A stretch of DNA of 64,000 bases from Mauremys mutica (Eukaryota; Chordata; Testudines; Geoemydidae). The notes below the pieces were generated by a model that worked only from the letters and a program-made list of their open reading frames with translations, did no database searches and was not told where the DNA came from. A program made the position numbers and the translations under genes. Numbering within the stretch: position 1 is the stretch's first letter; every line of letters begins with the position of its first letter. Below, piece after piece: positions 27,501 through 34,712 of this stretch. Location: positions 23,816,840 through 23,880,839 of the forward strand of contig NC_059077.1 of assembly GCF_020497125.1 (NCBI RefSeq). Reading direction: 5' to 3'.

Positions 27501-30363
27501 AGTCAGAGGAGGAGGAGCGTAGGTTGCATTCCCTAGACGTCAGGGGGGCACTAGCCTTCTACATTGAAAGGACCAAGCCATTCCACAAGTCAACGCAATT
27601 GTTCGTCTTGGTGGCCAACAGGATGAAAGGTCACCCAGTGTCCAGTCAAATAATTTCTTCTTGCATCATTTGCTGCTGCTACGATCAGGCAAAGGTGCCT
27701 TCTCTGACAATTGTAACTGCCCATACAACCAGGGCACAAGCCTCTTTATCAGGTTTTCTAGCCCAAGTGCCTATCCAGGACATCTGTAGGGTAGCCACCT
27801 GGTCATCCGTCCACATGTTCATGTTCCATTATGCACTTACCCAGCAGGCTTTGATAGAGCAGTGCAGCAAGATGCTAGACTGTGAGCTCTGAGGATACCA
27901 CTTGTGAGTCACCTAGAATGGAATGGATATGAGCAAGCACTCGAAGAAGGAAAAACGGTTACCTACCTTTTTGTAACTGTTATTCTTTGAGACGTGTTGC
28001 TCATGTCCATTCCATTACCCGTCATCCTGCCCCTCTGTCGGAGTTGCTGGCAAGAAGGAACTGAGAGGGCATAGGGATACTGCTACGAATACCGCTAAGG
28101 CAAAAATCTCTGATGACTGTTCACATGGGCACACCTAGAATAGAATGGACATGAGCAACACATCTCGAAGAACAACAGTTACGAGAAGGTAGGTAACTGT
28201 TTTTTCCTCACACTAAAACAACCAATTTTCACAAAGAGGGAATTGTAATAATAAGTATGGATTTGTGAGATACAAAACAGCTAGGCTTGGAAGGCCTGAT
28301 CCAAAGCCCTGTAAAGTCAATTATTTCAATGAGCTTTGGGTCAGAAACAAAAGAACAATCATTGGCTATGGTTCCAATAAAATTTGTATCATTTGAGATT
28401 TTCTTTTTTCCCCTTTTGAAAAATCTGAGAAAGGAATGGTCTCTCTCTGAAAAGATTTCATTTTTTAAAATTACCTAAATATTATTAATATAATTTTTAA
28501 ATAAAAGGAACACTTCCTCTGTAGAACATCTACATTTTATATTCAAGTTCTAAAGGAAATATTTTTAAATCATCCTCAGTGGACTTTTTCACCATTGAGC
28601 TTCTAAATCTAACACTTTTGTCAGAGGATACTGTCTGAATTAATGTCTTCTTATCACCTCTTCCTTCGACAGTTTGGTTAACTTTGCTATATCCTTGTGA
28701 TATGCACATTCTGATATCAACAGTAGGTATAGTTTATAAAACAAATTCTGCAGTCTGAGTGAATTAAAACATATATAAATAATATATGAACACAGGAAAC
28801 CTAAATAGGTATTTTGATGCCTGAGTGCAAGTTTCGGTGCTCAACTTTAGATGCCTAAGTAAACTTGAAAATAGACTTCAGATTGTATATATAAATTATT
28901 ATTATGAAATGACTGTTTCAACAGAGGAAGCTGCAAAATCTCGACTACAGCTGATTAAGATAAAGGCATTAACATTTGTTGAAGAACTAGTAATGAAAGC
29001 AGAAGAAACTTACAAATGTATGGAAAAGTGGCTTGGCGCCAGGTTCCTTGCAGAAATGTCCAGGTAATATATGGCTAATTTTTAAATAGACCAGATATTT
29101 TAATAGAATAGAAAAGTTATAGTAAAGCTGGTAAAAATAATTGTTCAGACAGATGACATAGTCAAATAATTTGTAAAAATGTACAAAAATTAATCATTTT
29201 TCTTGCTAATCTTACTCTCAGGATTTGGGACTTGATCTTGCCTTAGGATATATGCCCTATAGTGCTGCATACCTTGGAAAGTTAAAAAGTGTAGTCAGCA
29301 ATATTGTACACAACTGTTCAGTCTTATTTTTTTCTTAGGAAATACAGTTACACTTATGAGCGCTAGTAGAGAACCCGACATTTTGTTCATAGGAAGCAAC
29401 AATATCAAGTAGTGGCTCCTGCCACCTTGGAATTTGGGGATCTTATTTGCTATTCTTCTGCCATTCCAGATTCCTCCACCTTTTGTTAAACCCACTGTGT
29501 ATAGCAGTTGACAGAAGTTATTTTAAAGATCATAAGAACATGAGGGCCTGCTTTGTGACACAAATTAGTCTCCAGTGCCCAAGAAGTGTGTAGATTTGGG
29601 CCTAATCATGACTCCCTAACTTTCATGTACAGGGTATCTTCTGTGTGCAGGTCAGGCCCTTCCCACTGTAATATCCAAGTACTTATGCCTCCACAGCAGT
29701 ATTACTCCTTTCCCTGCAGAATGTGCTCCATAGATCCAGGAGTCCATGCAGGGGCACATGACAGCGTGACAGGCTGAAGTAGGTGGACAGGGTGAGGTCA
29801 GGCAAATACACATCACCTCATTTGCCCTATGGAGTTCTGAAAATCGCAACCTGTACTATCTTTCCATCGGGTTTTCTCAATGGCTGGGATTCCACTTTAA
29901 ATGGACTTCCCCCAGCTGTCACAAATAGAGCATGCTGCCAGGATGTAGTGAGAAATAACTAGCTTGGTCATAGGGCCACATGTTGACCCCCCCCCCCCCA
30001 TTTCCCATGATCCACACAGGATTTGTGGTCCTTAACAGAGAAAATCTCCCATTGATGAAATATTTCAGAATTTGATTCAAAGTTACTATCTTACATTTTA
30101 AAGTAATAATTGCTTCCTGCATTTCATTTTTAGTGTTGACAAATTAACTGAGATTGCACGCCACCACATTGAATGTTCTACGAGAATCCAATATGAATTG
30201 GTTTTAGATGAGACAGACTTCTTCATAAGCAATGATGTAAAAGTAATTCCAGATCCTATCCCTCCACCACGGCCTCCACCTGTAGAGACATCTGTAAATG
30301 GTACCCTAACTATTTCACAACTTAGCACACTCCATAAGCAATTTCTACAGGTGGCACCTAAAG
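375..30363 (+). CDS. SPEF2: SPEF2, sperm flagellar protein 2 (internal 13 exons; gene is partial in the window)
   Basis: SPEF2 is a large axonemal protein of motile cilia and sperm tails. In mammals it is needed for the central-pair apparatus and for manchette/IFT20-linked transport during spermiogenesis. Thirteen plus-strand exons with GT/AG borders join in a single frame (158, 159, 87, 140, 128, 139, 138, 161, 187, 172, 123, 139 and 230 nt), giving about 654 codons and no stop. The translation starts at the end of the adenylate-kinase-like domain (LEKWF...NILVKVN). It continues through Lys/Pro/Ser-rich linkers, a conserved helical block (DLRDRLWDIC, MNHFFSLMQ, RFQDTKR), a second Lys-rich linker (KKPPPKSPTKKKG) and the helical part with ALTFVEELV and MEKWLGARF, ending at FLQVAPK. 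Family proteins are about 1,800 residues, so the N-terminal CH and kinase-like regions and the C-terminal region are outside or unseen. No lesion was found in these exons, so the locus looks functional. Confidence 0.93.
533..1141. other. SPEF2 intron, no recognised element
   Basis: AT-rich intron between exons a and b. Short open frames here have no codon or protein character and are not called. Confidence 0.55.
1142..1300 (+). CDS. SPEF2: SPEF2 exon b (Lys/Glu/Pro-rich linker)
   Basis: The acceptor is ...gttgaag and the donor is G|gtttgt. The exon adds two bases to complete an Arg codon, then encodes a charged low-complexity segment beginning KELEKKEAEKKQE and ending KSKSAKG. The upstream tract is a poor pyrimidine tract, but the phase fits both neighbours. 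Confidence 0.85.
1301..1790. other. SPEF2 intron, no recognised element
   Basis: Unique-looking intron between exons b and c. Nothing recognised apart from the splice signals. Confidence 0.5.
1791..1877 (+). CDS. SPEF2: SPEF2 exon c (short Lys-rich linker)
   Basis: This 87-nt exon lies between a good tttccctag acceptor and G|gtgaag. It encodes 29 residues starting ELPKKSES and ending ANKPG. The phases are compatible with exons b and d. Confidence 0.85.
1878..3903. other. SPEF2 intron with an old palindromic repeat fragment and a pyrimidine tract
   Basis: About 2120-2260 contains the phrase ccactgaaatcaat followed by a near-complement (cattgatttga), typical of very old palindromic MITE debris in sauropsids. 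About 2915-3180 is strongly C/T-rich on the plus strand. The rest is unassigned. Confidence 0.4.
3904..4043 (+). CDS. SPEF2: SPEF2 exon d (Pro-rich linker)
   Basis: The acceptor is atatttaag and the donor is AAG|gtgcag. It encodes SVRGKSPGKK, a Pro-rich run (PAPTPVGPPPVKPG) and SDEWVYVDEPLPK, and leaves in phase 0. The Pro-rich stretch before a conserved EWVYVD block is as expected for SPEF2. Confidence 0.9.
4411..5070. mobile_element. Non-autonomous hAT-type element with GC-rich core
   Basis: The element begins taaggctaag and ends catggcctta, an imperfect terminal inverted repeat. It is flanked by attataac (4403-4410) and attataaa (5071-5078), a 7/8 match for the 8-bp hAT target duplication. 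Near both ends are runs of gtcacgg/ccgtgac type that fold back on one another. The interior (4540-5000) is GC-rich with repeated gggcagctgcaggg-like phrases. Long open frames there on both strands follow from base composition and are not genes. It lies in the SPEF2 intron between exons d and e. Confidence 0.72.
5208..5335 (+). CDS. SPEF2: SPEF2 exon e
   Basis: The acceptor is taattaacag and the donor is AG|gtgagt. It encodes EIPEFLVPYWDSVE through FSVIHYLADNR, a well-ordered helical segment with no low complexity. It enters in phase 0 and leaves in phase 2. Confidence 0.92.
5402..5770 (-). mobile_element. Penelope-like element fragment
   Basis: It starts with the cttgtggcaccttagagactaac phrase followed by an hcataagtttt/tgggctagaacccact segment. 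This is the conserved end of the Penelope-like retroelements widespread in turtles and crocodiles; related ends occur at 7824-8043 and 42978-43108. The remainder to about 5770 reads as the adjoining 3' region. No coding potential remains. The family call rests on recall of the phrase; the strand is inferred. Confidence 0.55.
5819..5957 (+). CDS. SPEF2: SPEF2 exon f
   Basis: The acceptor is gttcacag and the donor is ACT|gtaagt. It encodes NHFKDYLKRPDHKQEF and the acidic segment ending AELHQRVT. The intron before it holds a Penelope-like fragment. Confidence 0.92.
6646..7042. mobile_element. Inner hAT element nested in the outer one
   Basis: The termini cagggccggctctaga and tctagagccgcccctg are 16-bp inverted repeats with one mismatch. 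The flanks gcggccgg (6638-6645) and gcagccgg (7043-7050) are a 7/8 target duplication. The termini resemble those of the outer element, so the same or a sister transposase probably moved both. The interior carries the 52-bp tandem repeat. Confidence 0.75.
6733..6990. repeat. 52-bp tandem repeat with palindromic 18-mer core
   Basis: The imperfect palindrome ccgcaggcatgmctgcgg begins at 6733, 6785, 6837 and 6889, and a degenerate fifth copy begins at 6941. The spacing is exactly 52 bp each time. The linkers are GC-rich and related (ggaggtcc..gcgg..). The array sits inside the nested hAT element. Confidence 0.85.
7732..8060 (-). mobile_element. CR1 LINE 3' end fragment, split by a Penelope-like insertion
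   Basis: From 7732 the text runs aattcatagattctagga, ctggaagggacct, gaggtcatcaagtccagtcc, then ccctcatggcaggaccaaat. This is the reverse complement of a CR1 3' end, and it continues past the insertion at 8044. Confidence 0.8.
7824..8043. mobile_element. Fold-back Penelope-like insertion
   Basis: Two copies of one segment face each other (tgtggcacc..cttatagac..taacagac, then its reverse), with the turn around 7910-7925 at tctacttgcatccgaccaag. The right arm extends to the terminal taacacggctacccctctgatact. The insertion is flanked by tgtctagaccat at 7812-7823 and 8044-8055, a perfect 12-bp target duplication. Head-to-head copies at one insertion are a known feature of Penelope-like elements. 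Confidence 0.75.
8345..8561. mobile_element. hAT MITE
   Basis: The termini caggggttctcaaact and agtctgagaaccccg form imperfect inverted repeats. The flanks tcttagaa (8337-8344) and tcttagaa (8562-8569) are a perfect 8-bp target duplication. It has no coding capacity. Confidence 0.85.
8570..9787. other. SPEF2 intron, no recognised element
   Basis: Nothing was recognised between the hAT MITE and exon g. An acceptor-like site near 8757 followed by a short open stretch was examined and set aside. Confidence 0.45.
9788..9925 (+). CDS. SPEF2: SPEF2 exon g
   Basis: The acceptor is tgtatttag and the donor is CAG|gtatgg. The exon is 138 nt, phase 0 to phase 0. It encodes DLRDRLWDICENRREEAEQE and MNHFFSLMQ, the most recognisable SPEF2 signature in the window. 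Confidence 0.95.
10281..10460 (-). mobile_element. Cry-type tRNA-derived SINE (tortoise pol III SINE)
   Basis: On the minus strand the head reads ggatagctcagtggtttgag, an A box, followed by ggttgtgagttcaatcct, a B box. These form an internal RNA polymerase III promoter. The tail is ggtcccttccagttctagga, shared with the CR1 LINE 3' end that supplies the reverse transcriptase. This SINE is typical of cryptodire turtles and is the best taxonomic marker in the window. Confidence 0.85.
10461..11516. other. SPEF2 intron, no recognised element
   Basis: This includes a mildly GC-rich stretch at 10980-11420 that may be an old repeat. No family was assigned and no gene was seen. Confidence 0.4.
11517..11650 (+). 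mobile_element. MIR/CORE-SINE-like fragment
   Basis: The phrase ctctctgtgcttcagctcac, then tctgtaaaatgggataatg, then ggtgttttgaagataaata is the 3' half of a MIR-type SINE in sense orientation. Confidence 0.6.
12205..13455 (+). mobile_element. DIRS retrotransposon remnant, interrupted
   Basis: The left part (12205-12480) begins ttcttcttcgagtcatgtcc and contains a ctctcagttccttct phrase, like a DIRS terminus. The right part (about 12885-13455) reads in the plus frames as reverse transcriptase (LSSAPRV, then GVLVFSFLDGWLL in place of a YLDD motif) and then the RNase H-region phrase LLGHMAAT, which aligns with LSGHMAAS in the longer DIRS copy at 25920. Between them the RT N-terminus and gag are missing, and about 400 bp look unrelated (LTR-like). 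The catalytic DD is now DG. Confidence 0.7.
12485..12890. mobile_element. Probable LTR or LTR fragment inside the DIRS remnant
   Basis: This stretch replaces the expected DIRS interior. It carries AATAAA-type signals (near 12663 and 12811) and reads like a sauropsid ERV/LTR sequence. Exact borders and target duplications were not found, so the class is tentative. Confidence 0.35.
13531..15110. other. SPEF2 intron, no recognised element
   Basis: Mostly AT-rich single-copy-looking sequence. About 13480-13530 (ctggttgagaactgctgctc) resembles the end of a hAT MITE, but no partner end was found. Confidence 0.4.
15111..15271 (+). CDS. SPEF2: SPEF2 exon h
   Basis: The acceptor is cttatgaag and the donor is AG|gtaaaa. 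It encodes VEVDRFQDTKRFLHDYYRG and continues to VDQSKSKR. It enters in phase 0 and leaves in phase 2. Confidence 0.94.
15272..16078. other. SPEF2 intron with a short CR1-like fragment
   Basis: About 15800-15925 (ttgtatcatccacaaatttt) resembles an antisense internal piece of an old CR1/L3-type LINE. The rest is unassigned. Confidence 0.35.
16079..16265 (+). CDS. SPEF2: SPEF2 exon i
   Basis: The acceptor is tgttttcaag and the donor is ATG|gtaaga. It encodes IPMVPRRPPSPEIN, a polar linker and FGADEKLITDTWQAAVTAIS. The DEKL.TDTWQ block is conserved in SPEF2. Confidence 0.93.
16737..16908 (+). CDS. SPEF2: SPEF2 exon j (Glu/Lys coiled and Lys-Pro linker)
   Basis: The acceptor is atattaag and the donor is G|gtaact. 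It encodes a charged helix (KEAEEEKERQQLEKKEQE) and then a Gly/Lys/Pro-rich tail, KDAKDAKKPPPKSPTKKKG. The pyrimidine tract is weak, but the phases match both sides. Confidence 0.88.
16972..17149. mobile_element. Mariner-type MITE, copy 1
   Basis: The ends tacacctgtatcctgatata and tatatcggggtagaggtgta are inverted repeats beginning and ending in TA, as expected of Tc1/mariner insertions. It has internal cgttata repeats and no coding potential. It belongs to the same family as 51173-51369. Confidence 0.82.
17640..18310 (-). mobile_element. MIR-type SINE with L2-like tail, split by a MITE
   Basis: The left part (about 17640-17815) contains gacagtctctgcctcaatga and the gcgcagagag phrase. The right part (about 18222-18310) continues with ttacttgcccaaagttacac and a run typical of the tRNA-like head in antisense. 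The two halves are contiguous in MIR-like SINEs, so the MITE between them is the later arrival. Confidence 0.6.
17879..18222. mobile_element. MITE with gtatgtctacacagc termini (Harbinger-like)
   Basis: The left end atatgtctacacagcaaa and right end tttgctgtgtagatatac are inverted repeats. A related end copy (gtatgtctacacagcaaa) also occurs at about 17813. A (TTTA)n run lies at 18162-18183, next to the right end. The superfamily call (PIF/Harbinger) is tentative because the 3-bp duplication is not clean. Confidence 0.55.
18797..19410. mobile_element. hAT-type composite repeats
   Basis: The phrases ttgcaaggttattgcagggg (18804) and its inverse ccgctacaataaccttgcga (19225) bracket a GC-rich core made of three related blocks (ttctgcactgctgct...). 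A second hAT-like end follows (ccagatttcacgg ... atttggtagggccctac, 19345-19401). Two nested or adjacent elements are likely. The target duplications were not resolved. Confidence 0.55.
19898..20020 (+). CDS. SPEF2: SPEF2 exon k
   Basis: The acceptor is ttctttgcag and the donor is G|gtatgt. It encodes VPSPAPVVEATPIPLTPEEL and a basic helix ending YFSALEYE. It enters and leaves with one-base split codons. Confidence 0.93.
20351..20905 (-). mobile_element. LTR-like sequence (ERV)
   Basis: On the minus strand a CACATAAAGG TATA-like box (about 20600) precedes an AATAAA signal (about 20400) by roughly 200 bp. This spacing suits a retroviral LTR. An (ac)n run lies at 20635-20648. The ends are not confirmed and no gag, pol or env is adjacent, so it would be a solo LTR. 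Confidence 0.42.
21875..21965. mobile_element. Penelope-like terminal fragment
   Basis: The phrase aggtaatatcttttattgga, then ccaatttctgttggtga, then cagagctcttcttcaggt is shared with the insertion at 61960-62175. Confidence 0.6.
22912..24838 (+). pseudogene. DIRS gag-like ORF remnant
   Basis: The 5' part has a Cys/His cluster (CSLCSW, CLKCLGESHRKDKCRIC) typical of the DIRS gag N-terminus. The 3' part reads YNFNLWDSINKFKEGL and LFSELTDARLHSLKDSHATL. The segment between is Pro/Ser-rich and split over at least three frames, with several stops. Confidence 0.7.
25126..26898 (+). pseudogene. DIRS reverse transcriptase and RNase H remnant
   Basis: The RT blocks in order are VEEVPPDLKRKEFYS, LDLHHLNK, WYTSLDLKDVYSHL, then after a frameshift near 25545 FKFTVLPFGLPSAP and IYPYLND. 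The catalytic YLDD reads YLND, an Asp-to-Asn change. RNase H-region phrases (CLRLSGHMAAS, FSVNLVSDALDLGWRAHLG) follow, and the frame changes again near 26200. It cannot make an active enzyme. Confidence 0.8.
26900..27892 (+). pseudogene. DIRS tyrosine recombinase remnant
   Basis: The N-terminal part (KLSTKATYLAKWKQFAC) is followed by a stop, then DLKHFYPDVRDPVPPWDLN in another frame. The C-terminal block at 27455-27892 keeps AHTTRAQA (an HxxR motif) and MFHYALTQQA, with the candidate nucleophilic Tyr. Stops and frameshifts make it a pseudogene. Confidence 0.75.
28207..28924. other. SPEF2 intron, no recognised element
   Basis: AT-rich sequence between the DIRS right end and exon l. Nothing recognised. 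Confidence 0.45.
28925..29063 (+). CDS. SPEF2: SPEF2 exon l
   Basis: The acceptor is gtttcaacag and the donor is AG|gtaata. It encodes EEAAKSRLQLIKIKALTF, VEELVMKAEE and MEKWLGARFLAEMS. The preceding 8.9 kb intron contains the DIRS element. Confidence 0.94.
29064..30133. other. SPEF2 intron, no recognised element
   Basis: Unassigned sequence with a poly-C run at about 29989-29999. Confidence 0.45.
30134..30363 (+). CDS. SPEF2: SPEF2 exon m (last exon found)
   Basis: The acceptor is catttttag and the donor is G|gtagga. It encodes VDKLTEIARHHIE, DETDFFISNDVKV, a Pro-rich segment (PDPIPPPRPPP) and GTLTISQL...FLQVAPK, leaving in phase 1. In the family the next residues begin with a Gly-rich turn and a helix. 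That exon was not found with confidence in the rest of the window. Confidence 0.94.
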
Positions 30364-31300
30364 GTAGGAAAAAATATTCTTACACATTCATAAGAGAATT
30401 AGTTACCTAATCAAGATTTAAAATAACTGTTAGGAGCTACTAAACCATTTTTGATACTTAGCCAACAGCATTACGTACACTAATTTATGCTAGTAAGTAA
30501 AGATGCTACTACTGTTATTAAGAGCAAAGTTAGAATGCTGGTATCCAACATTTAAGTGATCTGTAAGAGTCTTTGATCTGAGTTCCTCTATACTCAAATC
30601 TAAAGTAACTCTTTGGAATTATCAATATGCTGTGTGTGCTTTTAAAAGTGATGCCCATCTTGCTTAACTCAGAAATTCTGAAAATTCATAAGTAAGAATC
30701 ATTTTCAAATACAAGTTTTTAATTAAATGAATACTTCTGAGTTCAGTGGAGATGGCAGCCATGTTATTAAAAATGACATCATTTATGACATTGGAGCCTT
30801 TTTAGCCAAAAGGCAACAAAGCATTGGTTGAAATATCTTGAGCTTGCAACACCTCTGGAATGCCTCTTGTCAATATACAGCAACCGTTCCATTAATTTAC
30901 AAGTAGTCGGTCAGATATGTTTATTTTTTCCTGCAACACTTGGAGCTGAAGCTTTTAGCTCAGTTGTGGTTCAGTTACTAGCTTCAATAATCTTAACTGT
31001 TGAGCCAACCAACAATTTCATGCAATCAGTGACCTTCCAGCAGTCTCTTCACTTAATATAAACACACCCTCGAAATTTGGGAACTCTGGGTAAAAGATTT
31101 TAAACTAGTTTCCAGCATGATTTAATACTGGTTTTAGAATTATGCAAAATAATGTAAGTGTTTAAAAATTAAACCTTTTATTTAAATATATATTTTTCCC
31201 GATTAGTTACATCAATATTAAATGAAATAGAAAATAGTTCACAATCATTTACACAAGGATTCATTACCGACAATGTCACAAATCATCATCTTGTGTAACA
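30364..31300. other. Sequence downstream of the last SPEF2 exon found, no recognised element
   Basis: AT-rich, with no exon-like open frame bordered by good splice sites. Confidence 0.4.
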
Positions 31301-31304
31301 AATG

Positions 31305-31460
31305 ACCACTGCCACTGGTCCGGAGTGCTGGAACAATTTGTATAGTGGGGGTGCTGAGAGCTATTGAACCAAACTGTAAACTCTATGTGATGGGAAACAA
31401 TTTAAATCAAAGGGTGCAGCAGAACCCCCAGCACCCCTAGTTGCAGAACCTGTGCTGCCA
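31305..31460. mobile_element. Small MITE-like repeat
   Basis: The segment from ccggagtgctggaaca to gttgcagaacctgtgctg, with gggggtgctgagagc inside, matches a frequent turtle MITE pattern with gtgctggaac/gttgcagaac inverted ends. No target duplication was established. Confidence 0.45.
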
Positions 31461-34342
31461 ATACAATCAGAAATACCTTGTGTAGTTAAACATCATAATC
31501 AAATTCATCCAGTGTAATGCATTAAAGCTCATGAAGGCCCACTAAAGATGAATTTGGTCCTTTAGGTTGAAATACATTTCACTGTATATTTATGGAGAAA
31601 AAGTGAGCTCACCTTTTGAACTGGAAAACTTTTAGCTGAGAAACATGTTTACAGTTTTCCTTTAAAGAGATGTCTATCTTTCTGTCTTGTGTATGTGAGA
31701 GAGAACATTCCAAACTGCTCTGCAGCAAATGAAATAATAGATAGTATCATATAATTAATTATAAGAAGCAGGGAATATCTTATATTTGCATTCATTTATG
31801 GAGTTCCATGGGAGTAAAGCACACTTCACAGACATCAAACATGGCTGGTCACTCCCTCAAGGAGCTTTTATTTTAGATTTATGTACTAGATATATATGAC
31901 TATAAAAAGATGTTTAACACAGACTTTAACCCCCTTGACATTTCTATATAGTTAAATGCAGCAATAATTTCCATTATATACTGATGACAACCAGTTAAAT
32001 CTTGTAGCAAAAAAAAAATTAGAATATTTCACCTTCCTCCAATGTTTCCCCTTAAATAGCATCCCCCTCCAGTAAAAGAAAGGTCAACAGACTCAAGCTA
32101 TTCTAGACCAAGTGGGGAACAAGTTCCAAAGTCAAGGGGCCCTCACTGAGAATGCCCTACTACAGTCCCCTATCTTTTAAAGCCAAAGGGACACTAGTTC
32201 AAGAACCTCCACTGATCTCTGCAATGACAGTATAACACAGGAATAGAGCTGATCTCTCAAGTAGGCAGGTTGTGGGCCATATGGGCTTTGTTGTTGTTAT
32301 GTTACATTTTTGGTATTATGGTCAAGCTAGTGGCCAGGAACCCACAGGATCAAAAATAACTCCTTAAACTCTACCTAGAAACCTACAGGTACCCAGTGAA
32401 GATAACAAGCACTGGTGTAATGTCCTGACAGATATATATCTTGCTTAACAAATAGGTTGCTGCATTCTGCACTTTGTTCAGCATTTGAATGGATTTAAGA
32501 TATAGCCCCACGAAGAGCACATTGCCGTAATTTACTTCTGTAGTGACAAAGGCATGAATCATGGCAATAACATACATATCTTCCCCCTCCCTTGCCCCCC
32601 AAAAATAAATCAATAAATCTCAACCTCCTGGCCAGACACAAATGAAAGAGAACAGTCTGGTTCCTGCTGAAATGTGATCATCCTACAGTAATTAGGAATC
32701 TAACTAGATACTCCATTTGCAATTGTGAGTGAGAAGTGAGAGACAGACACCTTAATCAGAGAAACAGATATAATCCTCACCATATCTTCCGATTGGTTTC
32801 CCCAGCCAATCAACATATCTAGATTGAGCTTTAGCCAGCTCACTTTCAATACAGCCAAACACTGGAAAAGGTACTCTACTATACTATCTGGGGCAGAAGG
32901 AACAGAAATAATAGATTGGAATCATCTGTCTGTTGAAAGCAATGCAGCTCATGCTATCTCACTGACTTTCCTAAAAATCCTATATAAATGTTGAACAAGA
33001 AGGAGCCCTGCAGTTAGCACTTTCATGGAGAAATGGCAATTGCCAAACATTACTTTCTGGGAACTTTGAGAAAAAGATTGAGGACAACCCTGTCCCTTCC
33101 CCCATGGTCCATATATATATGGTCCATAGCAACTTTAGATCTAAAGATATCCGTATGCACAGCCTTTATTCACTGATAGGATGAAGTCATCAATCAATGC
33201 AATCAACATAATCTCTGTCCCGTAACCTTGTCGGTACCCCAGTTGACAGGAATCAAGGAAATCTGAGCTATGTAGGTAATTTTAACCATGAAGAAAAGAT
33301 TAGGTACAGGACTATAGTTAACCAGATAAGTCAACATCAATTTTTGGCATCTTGAACAAAAACCTTATCAATTGTTTTTTAAGAAAGCCGGCAGCATATT
33401 CTTAAGAGAGGCACTGACAGTCTGCATTATCACTGGATTCAGAACCTCCCCAGATTTCAGGAAGGACACGAATCCAGAACTGAGCTTGAGGCCCAAAGAT
33501 CCCCCTCCAGTACTTCACAGAGCACCACTGCCTGAAACAGATGACAGTGTTTGTCCCCCAAACAGTTGCCCTGATTCCACAGAAGCAGACAGTTTGGTCA
33601 GAATCAATGTGTCTCCACAAAGTAAAAAGGAGTTTCCTCAGAAACCAAACTAAAGTCATCCTCTGAGTGGAGTCAGTTGGATTGTCCAAGTTATCAGTCA
33701 TCTGAAAAAAGTCTGTGGAACAAGATTTTGGGGATGGAATGGTAGAAGAAAAAATCTTTTTCTTTGTCTCCTGCACAGCCACAGTATAACAGCTTAAAAA
33801 ACCCTATTGAAAACAATAATAGAGTGGTCTGTTGGAAGAACAGCCCTCTCCTTCAGAGTGCTCTTGTTCCATCAAGAGCAGATCATCAAAACAGTTCTCT
33901 TGCCCTAATGAAAGAGGTATGCGGCAATCTTCTATTTCTGCAGGAGGTATTTGTCCAAAGACATAGGTAATATATCCAGTCAACCCACCTCTAATCCTTA
34001 TCCAAACAGTAGCTCAAGATTGTGGTCAGCCATGGCCCTCATGGAGGCCTGAATTTATTCAGATGAATAATCATCAGAATAGATGTTTAAGTGGCTGATC
34101 ATGAACAGTCCGGGTGAATCTAACACTACAACAGATAGGAACACTTGTGATACTAAAGTCACCAGACTACTTATGAGTATGGGCTATAGGATTAGGCATT
34201 AATATAGATACTTACAGATATACAATACCTACAAATATTAATCCTAATACCTCTATGATATATGTACTATTCCCCACCACTAGAGCGGTTAAGTGGCAAG
34301 GCCGCATATTTGCATAAAATTAAAAGAACAAGTCTTCTGTAG
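31461..34342. other. Probable old, diverged LINE-like repeat tract
   Basis: Phrases such as aaggggccctcactgagaat (about 32138) and attgccgtaatttacttctg (about 32522) recall the non-coding part of ancient LINE-type repeats of amniotes. No intact open frame is present. The family was not identified. Confidence 0.3.
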
Positions 34343-34704
34343 CAGCAGTTCTCAAACTGTGGGTCAGAACCCCAAAGTGGGTCGCAGCCCCATTTTAATG
34401 GGGTGCCTGGGCTGGCTTAGACTTGCTGTGGCCAGGGGCCAAAGCCAAAGCCTGAGCCCCACTGTCTGGGGCCGAAGCCTGAGGGGTTCAGCTTTGGGCA
34501 GTGAGGCTGAGATTACAGGCCCCCTGCCTGGGGCTGAAGCCCTTGGGTTTTGGCTTTGCCCCTCCCTTCCCCCAGGCAGTGGGGCTTTGCCCCCCCCCCC
34601 ATCCGGGTGGCAGGACTCAGGTGGGCTCAGGCTTTGGTCCCCCCTCCTGGGGTCATGTAGTAACTTTTTTTGTCAGAAGGGGATTGTGTTGCAATGAACC
34701 CCTG
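34343..34704. mobile_element. hAT MITE
   Basis: The left end cagcagttctcaaactgtgg and right end caatgaacccctg are hAT-like. The flanks ttctgtag (34335-34342) and ttctatag (34705-34712) are a 7/8 target duplication. The interior is GC-rich with no gene. Confidence 0.78.
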
Positions 34705-34712
34705 TTCTATAG

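Larger units (their letters stand above)
22301..28206 (+). mobile_element. DIRS tyrosine-recombinase retrotransposon, nearly full length but decayed
   Basis: The order gag-like, reverse transcriptase/RNase H, tyrosine recombinase and the inverted compound termini identify a DIRS element, the class that integrates with a tyrosine recombinase instead of a DDE integrase. The motif aatggacatgagcaa(c/g)(c/g)..tc(t/g)(c/a)aagaa occurs six times, three at each end, in alternating orientation (22301, 22491, 22558; 27913, 27981, 28135). The reading frames are broken by frameshifts and stops, so it is not autonomous. It sits in the SPEF2 intron between exons k and l, in the same direction as the gene. 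Confidence 0.88.
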
